A stretch of 19,410 nt of DNA from JBBRUG01 sp038247995 (GTDB lineage: Bacteria > Chloroflexota > Chloroflexia > Chloroflexales > Chloroflexaceae), in NCBI GenBank assembly GCA_038247995.1, contig JBBRUG010000078.1, positions 1 through 19,410 on the forward strand, written 5' to 3'. The translations under genes were made by a program, and so were the position numbers. The notes below the pieces were generated by a model. It searched no databases. It had not been told where the DNA came from and worked only from the letters and a program-made list of their open reading frames with translations. Shown here piece after piece: positions 1 through 6,783 of the stretch (its first letter is position 1; each line of letters starts with the position of its first letter).

Positions 1-1
1 G

Positions 2-1282
2 GTTACCGCCCTCGGCCAGGCCGGGATGCTTGCCTCATTCGGCGCCGCCGGTCTTGTGCCCGCCCGCGTCGAGGAGGCGATCCGCCACATCCAGGCCGCG
101 CTGCCCAATGGGCCATACGCCTTCAACCTGATTCACAGTCCTAGCGAAGAAGCGCTGGAGCGCGGCGCCGTTGAACTCTACCTGCGCCACCGGGTGCGCA
201 CTGTCGAGGCATCGGCCTTCCTCAGCCTGACCCCGCACGTCGTCTATTATCGCGCTGCCGGCATGGGCCGCGATCCCGCCGGGGCGATCACAATTGGGAA
301 CCGCGTGATTGCCAAGATCTCACGCCGCGAGGTGGCCGAACAGTTTATGCGCCCGGCGCCTGAAGCCTTGCTTGCGCCGCTGGTGGCAGCCGGTCTGATC
401 ACGCCGCTCCAGGCCCAGCTTGCAGCCCAAGTGCCCATGGCCGACGACATCACCGTCGAGGCCGACTCAGGCGGCCATACCGACAATCGGCCCCTGGTCT
501 GCCTGTTGCCCTCGATCCTGGCCCTCCGCGACGCAATCCAGGCCCAGCAGGGCTACGCCCAGGCCGTGCGCGTCGGCGCCGGCGGCGGGATCGGTACGCC
601 CGCCGCAGCCCTGGCCACCTTCATGATGGGCGCGGCCTACATCGTCACCGGTTCGATCAATCAGGCTTGCATAGAGTCCGGCGCCTCACCCCACGCCCGC
701 CGACTGCTTGCCCAGGCCGGCATGGCCGACGTGATGATGGCTCCGGCAGCCGACATGTTCGAGCTCGGGGTGAAAGTTCAACTGCTCAAGCGGGGCACAT
801 TCTTCCCGATGCGGGCCCAAAAGCTCTACGACCTTTACCAGAAATATAGCTCGCTTGAAGCGATTCCCCCCGCCGAGCGCGAGCAGTTAGAGCGCCAGAT
901 CTTCCGTAAGCCGCTTGAGGCGATCTGGCAAGAGACTGAGGCCTACTTCGCCGAGCGTGACCCCGACCAGATTCGGCGGGCGCTCGACAACCCCAAACGT
1001 CGCATGGCGCTGGTTTTCCGCTGGTACCTTGGCCTGTCATCGCGCTGGTCGAACAGCGGCGAGCCGGGCCGCGAGATGGATTATCAGATCTGGTGTGGGC
1101 CGGCGATGGGCGCTTTTAACGATTGGGTTCGCGGATCCTACCTGGAGGCCCCCGAAGCACGCCAGGCCGCCGACATAGCGCGCCAATTGCTCACCGGCAC
1201 AGCCTACCTCTACCGGATCCAGCAACTGCGCACCTATGGCGTGAATTTCCCGACCGAACTGGGCACCTACCAACCGGGGTGA
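2..1282 (+). CDS. pfaD: PfaD family flavin-dependent enoyl reductase-like protein, 5' truncated
   Basis: The reading frame is open from the first bases of the window, so the N-terminus (roughly 100 or more residues by family length) lies outside; the ATG at 26 is internal. 427 codons are visible. The frame begins in the motif VTALGQAGMLASFGAAGL, typical of the FMN-binding TIM barrel of the 2-nitropropane dioxygenase/PfaD family. Further on it has the diagnostic EADSGGHTDNRP loop, the phosphate-binding stretch GAGGGIGTP and YIVTGSINQACIESG. The long C-terminal part (PMRAQKLYDLYQKY, then a MDYQIWCGPAMGAFNDW stretch) is specific to PfaD rather than to nitronate monooxygenases. In known systems PfaD is the separate enoyl reductase of iterative PUFA or related polyketide synthases, so large synthase genes probably lie upstream. 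The next gene, a phosphopantetheinyl transferase, fits that role. Confidence 0.93.
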   Translation, partial: VTALGQAGMLASFGAAGLVPARVEEAIRHIQAALPNGPYAFNLIHSPSEEALERGAVELYLRHRVRTVEASAFLSLTPHVVYYRAAGMGRDPAGAITIGNRVIAKISRREVAEQFMRPAPEALLAPLVAAGLITPLQAQLAAQVPMADDITVEADSGGHTDNRPLVCLLPSILALRDAIQAQQGYAQAVRVGAGGGIGTPAAALATFMMGAAYIVTGSINQACIESGASPHARRLLAQAGMADVMMAPAADMFELGVKVQLLKRGTFFPMRAQKLYDLYQKYSSLEAIPPAEREQLERQIFRKPLEAIWQETEAYFAERDPDQIRRALDNPKRRMALVFRWYLGLSSRWSNSGEPGREMDYQIWCGPAMGAFNDWVRGSYLEAPEARQAADIARQLLTGTAYLYRIQQLRTYGVNFPTELGTYQPG

Positions 1283-1288
1283 AAGTTG

Positions 1289-1353
1289 GACGAAGGACCA
1301 AAGACGAACGACCAAAGCCACACCGGGCCTGGCTTTCGTCCTTCTCCTTCGTC
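1289..1353. repeat. Heptad tandem repeat with inverted heptads
   Basis: Four 7-bp units GACGAAG, GACCAAA, GACGAAC, GACCAAA lie at 1289-1316. They are followed by GCCACACCGGGCC and then by reverse-complement heptads at 1334-1353. The arms 1310-1320 and 1330-1340 form an 11-bp stem with one mismatch and a 9-nt loop. It sits between the pfaD stop and the next start. It may act as a weak terminator or processing hairpin, but no T-run follows. Confidence 0.6.
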
Positions 1354-1368
1354 TTGAAGGGTAACCGG

Positions 1369-2127
1369 GTGACAAACGACATTCCGCTGCATATCTCTAT
1401 AATGCATCCGGCCCTGTCCCCCTGTCCCCCTCCCCTGTCTCCCTCACCGCTGGCGCTGCCTGAAACCGGTACGGTACACCTCTGGCAGTTCGATCTCGAC
1501 AGCGTGGCCGCTTCCGAGCAGACGCTCAGCCCAGACGAACACGCACGCGCCGAGCGCCTGCGCCTCCCCCTGGCCCGCACCCGCTTCATCGCTGCGCGGG
1601 GCATGCTGCGGGCAACGCTGGCCCGCTACACCGCCGAGCAGCCCGCCGCCCTCCGCTTCCATTACACCTCCGCCGGCAAACCCGCCCTCGCCGGCCCCCG
1701 GAACCATAAACTCAGCTTTAACCTGACCCACTCGCACAATCTGGCGCTCCTTGCAGTGACCCAAAGTGCGCGGATTGGCGTTGATCTTGAGTTGATCGCC
1801 GATGCAGACTATTCGACGATCGCACAACAGTTCTTTGCCGCGAACGAACTGCACGCACTCAACGCACTCCCGCCAAACCAGCGCCGCGCCGCATTCTATC
1901 GCTGTTGGGTCTGCAAGGAGGCCTTCATCAAGGCGCGTGGCGAAGGGCTAAACTTGGCGCTGGATCGCTTTGCAGTGAGCGTAACGCCCGACGAGCCCGC
2001 TGCGCTGCTGCATGTCGCCGGCGACGCGGGCGAAGCCAGGCACTGGCAGTTTGCCACCCTAACGCCCGCAGCGGGCTTTGTGGCAGCGCTCTGCGTTGAG
2101 CGCCAGGCCACCATAGAAAGCCCATAA
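1369..2127 (+). CDS. 4'-phosphopantetheinyl transferase (Sfp/AcpT superfamily)
   Basis: This enzyme would transfer the phosphopantetheine arm of CoA to a conserved serine of acyl carrier domains, converting apo to holo synthase. The family signatures are present: IGVDLELI (Mg-binding Asp of the GxD motif, about 1774-1797), then WVCKEAFIKARGEGL (about 1906-1950), the WxxKEA..K..GxGL motif that binds Mg and CoA. A GTG at 1369 with GAAGGG seven bases upstream gives 252 aa. The alternative ATG at 1402 gives 241 aa; both match the usual 220-250 aa. The first 20-25 residues are Pro/Ser-rich and encoded by a C-rich octamer-like tract (CTGTCCCC twice), so they are probably repeat-derived. Adjacency to pfaD suggests it serves that synthase, though it could act on all carrier proteins of the cell. 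Confidence 0.9.
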   Translation: MTNDIPLHISIMHPALSPCPPPLSPSPLALPETGTVHLWQFDLDSVAASEQTLSPDEHARAERLRLPLARTRFIAARGMLRATLARYTAEQPAALRFHYTSAGKPALAGPRNHKLSFNLTHSHNLALLAVTQSARIGVDLELIADADYSTIAQQFFAANELHALNALPPNQRRAAFYRCWVCKEAFIKARGEGLNLALDRFAVSVTPDEPAALLHVAGDAGEARHWQFATLTPAAGFVAALCVERQATIESP

Positions 2128-2167
2128 CCATTCCAGCGTTCTGCGTCCAGCGAGGGAGCAACTCATC

Positions 2168-3073
2168 ATGACCGAACAACCGCTTCAAGGTAGGGTAGCG
2201 CTCGTGGCCGGGGCAACGCGCGGAGCAGGGCGCGGCATCGCCTGTATGCTTGGCGCCGCCGGTGCGACAGTCTATTGCACCGGGCGCAGCAGCCGTCAGA
2301 CGCCGCAGGCGCGCCCCACCGATGCCGGGCCGTTCACCACTGCCGGACGCCCGGAGACGATCGAAGAGACGGCGGATCTGGTAAACGAGTGGGGCGGGCA
2401 CGGCATTGCGGTGCGGGTCGATCACACCGTCGAAGCCGAGGTAGCGGCGCTCTTTGCGCGTATTCAGGCCGAGCATAGTCGCCTGGATGTCCTGGTCAAC
2501 GATGTCTGGGGCGGCGACGAGTTAACCAATCCACAGTGGGGAACGCCATTCTGGGAACTGGACCCGCAGGTCTGGTTGAAGCTGCACGAGCGCGCCGTCT
2601 ACAGTCACCTGATCACCAGCCGTTACGGCGCGCCATTGCTCGTGGCCCAGCAGCACGGCCTGATCGTGGAAATCACCGACGGCGACCGGGCGGATTATCG
2701 CGGACAATTTTATTATGATCTGGCGAAGACGGCCGTTACGCGCATGGCATTCGGCATGGCCGCCGATTTGCGCCCGCACGGCGTGGCGGCCGTCGCCGTA
2801 ACCCCAGGCTTCCTGCGTTCCGAGGCGATGCTGGAGTTCATGGGCGTAACCGAGGCGAACTGGCGCGCCGGCGCAGCAAAAGAAGCTCACTTCATCGCCT
2901 CCGAGACACCCTTTTTCGTGGGGCGCGCCGTGGCCGCACTGGCTGCCGACCCGCAGATCATGGCCAAATCGGGCGGGCTCTACAGCTCGTGGGATCTCTC
3001 CGACGAATATGGCTTCAGCGACATCAATGGCGAACAGCCGCATTGGGGGCGCTACCGGGCCGCAAATCTCTAA
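2168..3073 (+). CDS. SDR family NAD(P)-dependent oxidoreductase (DHRS1-like)
   Basis: A Rossmann-fold short-chain dehydrogenase of 301 aa, longer than the usual 250. The nucleotide-binding loop is GATRGAGRGIA (residues 15-25), with R40 after the second strand (CTGRSS), which favours NADPH. The catalytic YxxxK is YDLAK (Tyr183, Lys187). The usual catalytic Ser, 13 residues before Tyr, is Thr170, and the NNAG motif is replaced by NDVWGG. The insertions around residues 44-62 and 118-140 resemble the DHRS1 subgroup, whose substrates are poorly defined. The start is clear: GAGGGAGC lies about nine bases before ATG. It begins 40 bp after the transferase in the same direction and is probably co-transcribed. 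A role in tailoring the PfaD-associated product is possible but unproven. Confidence 0.9.
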   Translation: MTEQPLQGRVALVAGATRGAGRGIACMLGAAGATVYCTGRSSRQTPQARPTDAGPFTTAGRPETIEETADLVNEWGGHGIAVRVDHTVEAEVAALFARIQAEHSRLDVLVNDVWGGDELTNPQWGTPFWELDPQVWLKLHERAVYSHLITSRYGAPLLVAQQHGLIVEITDGDRADYRGQFYYDLAKTAVTRMAFGMAADLRPHGVAAVAVTPGFLRSEAMLEFMGVTEANWRAGAAKEAHFIASETPFFVGRAVAALAADPQIMAKSGGLYSSWDLSDEYGFSDINGEQPHWGRYRAANL

Positions 3074-3100
3074 TCCGCCGCAAATCTCGTACGGGCGGAT
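3073..3100. terminator. Hairpin between convergent genes
   Basis: ATCCGCC (3073-3079) and GGCGGAT (3094-3100) form a 7-bp stem with a 14-nt loop between the SDR stop and the oppositely oriented glycerate kinase stop. There is no T-run, so termination is only suggested by position. GCCGCAAATCTC is repeated directly on either side of the SDR stop codon. Confidence 0.3.
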
Positions 3101-3134
3101 CCATGGGTTCGCCCCTTTGTGTCCGCCCCTTGGC

Positions 3135-4508
3135 TTATCCACCCACAAACACAAACATCAAATCATTCACATTGGTGCCGGTGGGGCCAGGGAGCAGCAA
3201 ATCCCCCAGAGCGGCGAAGAAGGGATACGCGTCGTTGGCGGCGAGATGAGCCGCAGCGTCCAGGCCCGCTAGGTTGGCCCGCGCCAGCGTCGCACCGCTG
3301 GCCACAGCGCCCGCAGCATCAGTGGGGCCGTCGCCGCCGTCGGTGGCCAGGGCAACAATGGCGACACCTTCCAGCCCACTTAGGCCGAACGCCGCCGCCA
3401 AGGCCAACTCTTGATTGCGCCCGCCCCGCCCTAAACCGCGCAGGGTAACCGTTGTTTCGCCGCCGACAATGATGCAGGCCGGCGCCGGGATAGGATTACC
3501 GCTCGTCACAATTTCGCGCGCTATGGCGGCCAGAAACTGCCCTGCGACTCGCGCCTCACCTTCAAGGAAGGTCGTCAGCAGCATGGTATGCATACCTGCG
3601 GCCTGGGCTGCGGCCTGGGCCGCCTGCGCCGCCTGCACATTACTGCCGATCAGCAAGTTCTGCACCTGTTGAAAGAGTGCAGCGCCCGGTTTAGGCGTCT
3701 CGGCGACAGCACCGCGCAACCCGGCTTCAAGGTGCGTTCGAATCGCCTGCGGCGTCTGCGCCAGCAGATCGTAGCGCTCCAAGATTGCCCAGGCATCGCT
3801 GAAACTACTTGCATCGGGCACGGTTGGGCCGGAGGCAATCACGTCCAGCGGCGAGCCGACAACATCGGAGAGGATGAGTGTCGCAATCGGCGCAGGCGCC
3901 GCCAGCCGAGCCAACCCGCCGCCCTTCACCTGGTCGAGATGTTTGCGCAGGGTGTTAATCGCGCCAATTGTGGCGCCGCACGCGAGCAGGGCGCGGGTGA
4001 GCTCTTGCAGATCGGCAAGGGTGACCCCTGGCGCCGGCAAGCTAAGCAGCGCCGAGCCGCCGCCGGAGATCAGCGCCAGCACCAGATCGGCGGGCGTTGT
4101 ATCGGCCAGTAGATCGGCAACGGCCTGCGCGGCAATCACGCTGGAAGCATCAGGCACCGGATGACCGGCAATATGCAGTTCCAGGCGCGGATCGATCACG
4201 CTCGTAGCCGGCGGCCCGTCTTTCACCACCACCACGCCACGCTGCAACTCAGCGCCCAGTAGATCGGCGGCAGCAGTGGCCATGGCGCGGCCCGCTTTGC
4301 CAATACTGACGAGCAAGACCCGCCGCACACCGGCCAGGTTGTAGGCTTGGTCGCCCACATGCAACATGGCGCCTTCGCGCCGAAGATAGCGCCGCACAGC
4401 GGCATCCGGATCGGCGGCTGTCAGAGCGGCGGCAAGTACCCCCGCTGCCGCTGCGCCCCAGGGCGCCTCGCGCAATGTATGGGTCAGCAGGTGTTTGACA
4501 GGAATCAC
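3135..4508 (-). CDS. Glycerate 2-kinase (GckA/MOFRL family)
   Basis: Phosphorylates D-glycerate to 2-phosphoglycerate with ATP, feeding glyoxylate- or serine-derived carbon into lower glycolysis. About 457 aa, normal for this family. An N-terminal DUF4147-type Rossmann domain carries VSIGKAG, the glycine-rich ALISGGGSALL and a KGGGLA segment. These are followed by LSDVVGSPLDVIASGPT and then the C-terminal MOFRL domain with GGETTVTLRGLGRGGRNQE and ATDGGDGPTDAAG. I chose the GTG at 4508 because AGGGA lies seven bases upstream and the family homology starts there. An upstream in-frame ATG at 4583 would run through the hairpin and the -10 box. The gene ends in FVFVGG. It lies downstream of ychF on the same strand but has its own promoter candidate. 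Confidence 0.9.
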   Translation of the reverse strand: MIPVKHLLTHTLREAPWGAAAAGVLAAALTAADPDAAVRRYLRREGAMLHVGDQAYNLAGVRRVLLVSIGKAGRAMATAAADLLGAELQRGVVVVKDGPPATSVIDPRLELHIAGHPVPDASSVIAAQAVADLLADTTPADLVLALISGGGSALLSLPAPGVTLADLQELTRALLACGATIGAINTLRKHLDQVKGGGLARLAAPAPIATLILSDVVGSPLDVIASGPTVPDASSFSDAWAILERYDLLAQTPQAIRTHLEAGLRGAVAETPKPGAALFQQVQNLLIGSNVQAAQAAQAAAQAAGMHTMLLTTFLEGEARVAGQFLAAIAREIVTSGNPIPAPACIIVGGETTVTLRGLGRGGRNQELALAAAFGLSGLEGVAIVALATDGGDGPTDAAGAVASGATLARANLAGLDAAAHLAANDAYPFFAALGDLLLPGPTGTNVNDLMFVFVGG

Positions 4509-4530
4509 GGGATCATCCCTGTGCTCGATT

Positions 4531-4557
4531 TGGGTGGTTGCCGGCGGCAACCACCCA
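4531..4557 (-). promoter_or_regulatory. Perfect 12-bp hairpin in the glycerate kinase 5' leader
   Basis: TGGGTGGTTGCC and GGCAACCACCCA form a perfect 12-bp inverted repeat with a 3-nt loop. It sits between the TATAAT box (4561-4566, minus) and the AGGGA site of the kinase gene, so the transcript would begin with this stem. It could stabilise the 5' end, bind a dimeric repressor as DNA, or cause early pausing. No U-run follows, so it is not a canonical terminator. Confidence 0.6.
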
Positions 4558-4560
4558 GCC

Positions 4561-4566
4561 ATTATA
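4561..4566 (-). promoter_or_regulatory. -10 box (TATAAT) for the glycerate kinase gene
   Basis: A perfect TATAAT on the minus strand, about 53 bp before the GTG start. No good -35 is seen at 16-18 bp. The first TA of the box is the terminal TA of the adjacent 103-bp repeat, so the box spans the element/flank junction. Confidence 0.5.
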
Positions 4567-4667
4567 GCGCCGCACAGATCCATTGAGCCAGCATACGGGC
4601 GACGCGAGCGCAGCGAGCCACACCGTTCGGTGCCCTCAGCGGCTCAATCGGTTTGCTCAGTGCGCTA
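4565..4667 (-). repeat. 103-bp MITE-like inverted-repeat element, copy A
   Basis: On the minus strand it runs from TAGCGCACTGAGCAA to the end GGCGCTA, and it is homologous to the 104-bp element at 11647-11750. Shared blocks, in order, are CACTGAGCAA, TTGAGCC, CTGAG, GTGGCTC, GCTCGCGT, GGCTCAAT and GATCTG. The termini TAGCGC/GCGCTA are inverted, and inner arms ATTGAGCC (4582-4589) and GGCTCAAT (4641-4648) pair. A small CACCG/CGGTG hairpin lies in the middle. Both ends carry TA, as expected for TA-targeting IS630/Tc1-type MITEs. Its first three bases are the TAG stop of ychF. It is non-coding. Confidence 0.75.
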
Positions 4668-5747
4668 CACATTAAACAAGAAGTGACACACATCGCCATC
4701 TTGCACGATGTAGGTTTTCCCTTCCATCCGCACGGTGCCGGCCTTCTTGGCATCAGCCATGGCGCCGGCACTCATCAGGTCGGTGAAGGCGACAATTTCA
4801 GCCCGAATAAAGCCGCGCTGAATGTCAGAGTGAATCGTACCGGCCGCCTCGACGGCGGGCGTATTCCGGCGGATCGGCCAGGCACGTACCTCGTCGGGGC
4901 CGGCGGTAAGGAAACTCACCAGGCCAAGCAGGTCGTAGCTGCGCTGGATCACCAGGTCGCGCGCGGGCTGCGTAATGCCGAGATCTTCCATAAAACTGGC
5001 CGCATCGGCGTCGTCGAGTTGGGCCAGCTCGGCCTCGATCTTGCCACACAGCGGCACGAGGGCGCTTTGCGGCTGATCGTATGCAATCTGCGGCGGGGCC
5101 TGGATCGCCTCCTCGCCTACATTCAGCGCGATCAGCATTGGCTTTGCAGTAAGAAACTGATAACCGCGGATCATGCGCTCCTCATCGTCGGAGAGCTCAG
5201 CAGCGCGAATCGGCACCTCGGACTCCAGGCCGTCCTTGAGGCGCTGGAGCAGATCGCGCTCGGCCATGCGTAGCTCCTTCTCCTTTGCAGGCAGCTTCGT
5301 AATCTCACTATTCAGCCGGTTCAACCGCTTCTCAATGATCGCCAGGTCGGCGAAGGCCAGTTCAAGATCGACCGCCGCAATATCACGCGCAACATTAACG
5401 GAGCCGTCGGGATGCGGCACGCCGGCATCTTCGAAGGCGCGGACAGCGTGCAACAGCGCATCGGCCGAACCGATATAATTGAGCAACGCCGGCGGCAACC
5501 CGCCGCCCTGGCGTCCACCGCCGCTTAATCCACCGACATCGACGTACTGCACATCGGCCTGGGTGTTCTTTTTGGGCGAAAAGAGCTTTGCCAGCGCATC
5601 GAGCCGCGCATCAGGCACTTTCACCGTCGCCAGGTTCGGCTCCAACTGCCCCGATGAATAGGCCGCCGTCTCAGCGGTGCCGCGGGTCAGCGCGTTAAAT
5701 ACCGTCGTCTTGCCGCTATTCGCCAGGCCGATAATTGCAATCTTCAT
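4665..5747 (-). CDS. ychF: YchF/Obg-family GTP/ATP-binding protein
   Basis: A 360-aa P-loop NTPase of the YchF (OLA1) type, a ribosome- and stress-associated ATPase of the cytosol. The P-loop is GLANSGKT (residues 7-14), followed by TTVFNAL. The G3 region is DVGGLSGG (Asp70) with a hydrophobic Leu where Ras-like GTPases have Gln, typical of the HAS-GTPase group. ALNVGEE supplies the YchF-type NxxE in place of NKxD. The C-terminal TGS-like domain (DUF933) is clear from AGPDEVRAWPIRRNTPA through VQDGDVCHFLFNV, the family's normal C-terminus. The P-loop and G3 differ from the usual GLPNVGKST and DIAGLVKGA, marking a divergent subfamily. I chose the ATG at 5747; the frame stays open upstream, but that part matches nothing in the family. 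The TAG stop is also the first triplet of repeat copy A. Confidence 0.92.
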   Translation of the reverse strand: MKIAIIGLANSGKTTVFNALTRGTAETAAYSSGQLEPNLATVKVPDARLDALAKLFSPKKNTQADVQYVDVGGLSGGGRQGGGLPPALLNYIGSADALLHAVRAFEDAGVPHPDGSVNVARDIAAVDLELAFADLAIIEKRLNRLNSEITKLPAKEKELRMAERDLLQRLKDGLESEVPIRAAELSDDEERMIRGYQFLTAKPMLIALNVGEEAIQAPPQIAYDQPQSALVPLCGKIEAELAQLDDADAASFMEDLGITQPARDLVIQRSYDLLGLVSFLTAGPDEVRAWPIRRNTPAVEAAGTIHSDIQRGFIRAEIVAFTDLMSAGAMADAKKAGTVRMEGKTYIVQDGDVCHFLFNV

Positions 5748-5853
5748 AGGTGTTTCCAGCAGCACAGCGCGCTCTGCGGGCGCGTGAGCGATATACGAAC
5801 ATTGGCATATTCTACATTCTGCATTCTGAAGCTCAGGCTTCAAACCGTTCGCC

Positions 5854-5882
5854 AGTATAGCGCTACCCTGAGCACGGCGCAA
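5854..5882 (-). promoter_or_regulatory. Sigma-70-type promoter for ychF
   Basis: On the minus strand, TTGCGC is followed by 17 bp and then TATACT. This predicts a leader of about 100 nt before the ychF ATG at 5747. The leader contains the repeated words CATTCTGCATTCTG (seen in reverse) and no clear riboswitch. Confidence 0.5.
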
Positions 5883-5922
5883 CCTGCCCGCCTTTAACCG
5901 GTTTTTTCCCTGTAAACTGCTC

Positions 5923-5952
5923 TTGCACTCGTTATACTGCATGCGGCACAAT
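5923..5952 (+). promoter_or_regulatory. Possible promoter for the ECF sigma gene
   Basis: TTGCAC, 18 bp, CACAAT, leaving a leader of about 140 nt. A competing TATACT at 5933-5938 has no good -35. ECF genes are often autoregulated by a non-sigma-70 sequence that cannot be recognised here. Confidence 0.25.
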
Positions 5953-6060
5953 AGAGGATGCAATTGAAGAGGGTTGCAAGCTGAATACTAAAATCGTCAC
6001 CGAATGACCGGATGGCGACAGTGTCGGCGCATCTCTGCCCAAAGCCGGAAGACCTGATAG

Positions 6061-6085
6061 GGCTGACAGACCGCTTAGGTCAGCC
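6061..6085 (+). promoter_or_regulatory. Hairpin just before the sigma-factor ribosome binding site
   Basis: GGCTGAC (6061-6067) and GTCAGCC (6079-6085) form a perfect 7-bp stem. An alternative inner stem is GACC/GGTC. It ends eight bases before the GAGG (6093-6096) that serves the ATG at 6102, so it could modulate translation. Confidence 0.4.
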
Positions 6086-6101
6086 TGCAACTGAGGCCTG
6101 A

Positions 6102-6779
6102 ATGACGTCTCTCGTGGACTTGCACGACCTGATCCGGCGTGCACAACACCGCGACCCAACTGCGATCAGCGAGCTGTACGACCGCTTCGCTGGTCTTGTG
6201 CTGCGCTATATTTATGCGCGCGTCGCCGAACACGAGTTGGCGCAAGATCTCACCCAGGAAGTGTTTATCAAAGTTATCCACGCGATCGAACGTTTTGAAT
6301 ACCGCGACGAAAAATCGTTTCTGGGTTGGATCTACACGATTGCCGCAAATGTGCTCCATAGCCATCACCGGCGCCGCCACATTCTCGCCACGCCCTTCGA
6401 TCACGCCAACGATATTGTCGACCAGCGCAGCCAGGACGATGTCCGTTCCATAACGGAGCGGATCGCGCTGCAGCAGGCGATTGGCCAACTCACCCAGGAT
6501 CAGCAGCAGGTATTGACCCTGCGCTTCTTTGCCGATCTGAGTAACAGCGAAGTCGCTGGGGTGCTTCAGCGTACCGAGGGCGCCGTTAAAGCGATCCAGC
6601 ATCGTGCATTGCAGAGTTTGCAGAAGATCCTGATCCGGGAGAACGAAGAACCGACGCCGTACCCATATGTGTCGGCCCATAACCATAACTTTTATCGACC
6701 GGTGCACGGCGACCGCGACCATGCAGCGGCTGTTGCCGATCTGCCTGTGATCACTGCGGAAACGCAGGGGGGAGGGTAA
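6102..6779 (+). CDS. RNA polymerase ECF-type sigma-70 factor
   Basis: A 225-aa alternative sigma factor. Region 2 runs from about residue 25 (LYDRFAGLVLRYIYARV) through DLTQEVFIKVIHAI, the core-binding and -10-recognising helices, to the Trp-containing SFLGWIYTIAANVL. Region 4 (about residues 125-175) starts at LTQDQQQVLTLRFF and contains the helix-turn-helix LSNSEVAGVLQRTEGAVKAI. The last 50 residues (after KILIREN) are not part of the sigma fold and are His/Pro-rich, an extension of unknown role. GAGG lies five bases before the ATG. The gene stops four bases before the next, which encodes a membrane protein of the kind that usually sequesters ECF factors, so the two probably form a signal-responsive pair. 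Confidence 0.93.
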   Translation: MTSLVDLHDLIRRAQHRDPTAISELYDRFAGLVLRYIYARVAEHELAQDLTQEVFIKVIHAIERFEYRDEKSFLGWIYTIAANVLHSHHRRRHILATPFDHANDIVDQRSQDDVRSITERIALQQAIGQLTQDQQQVLTLRFFADLSNSEVAGVLQRTEGAVKAIQHRALQSLQKILIRENEEPTPYPYVSAHNHNFYRPVHGDRDHAAAVADLPVITAETQGGG

Positions 6780-6783
6780 CGCG

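Noticed and set aside
3119..3448. Plus-strand ORF opposite glycerate kinase
   Set aside because: It is a shadow of the well-supported minus-strand gene.
5748..5963. In-frame N-terminal extension of ychF
   Set aside because: The family begins at MKIAIIG; the upstream codons match nothing and would cover the promoter at 5854-5882.
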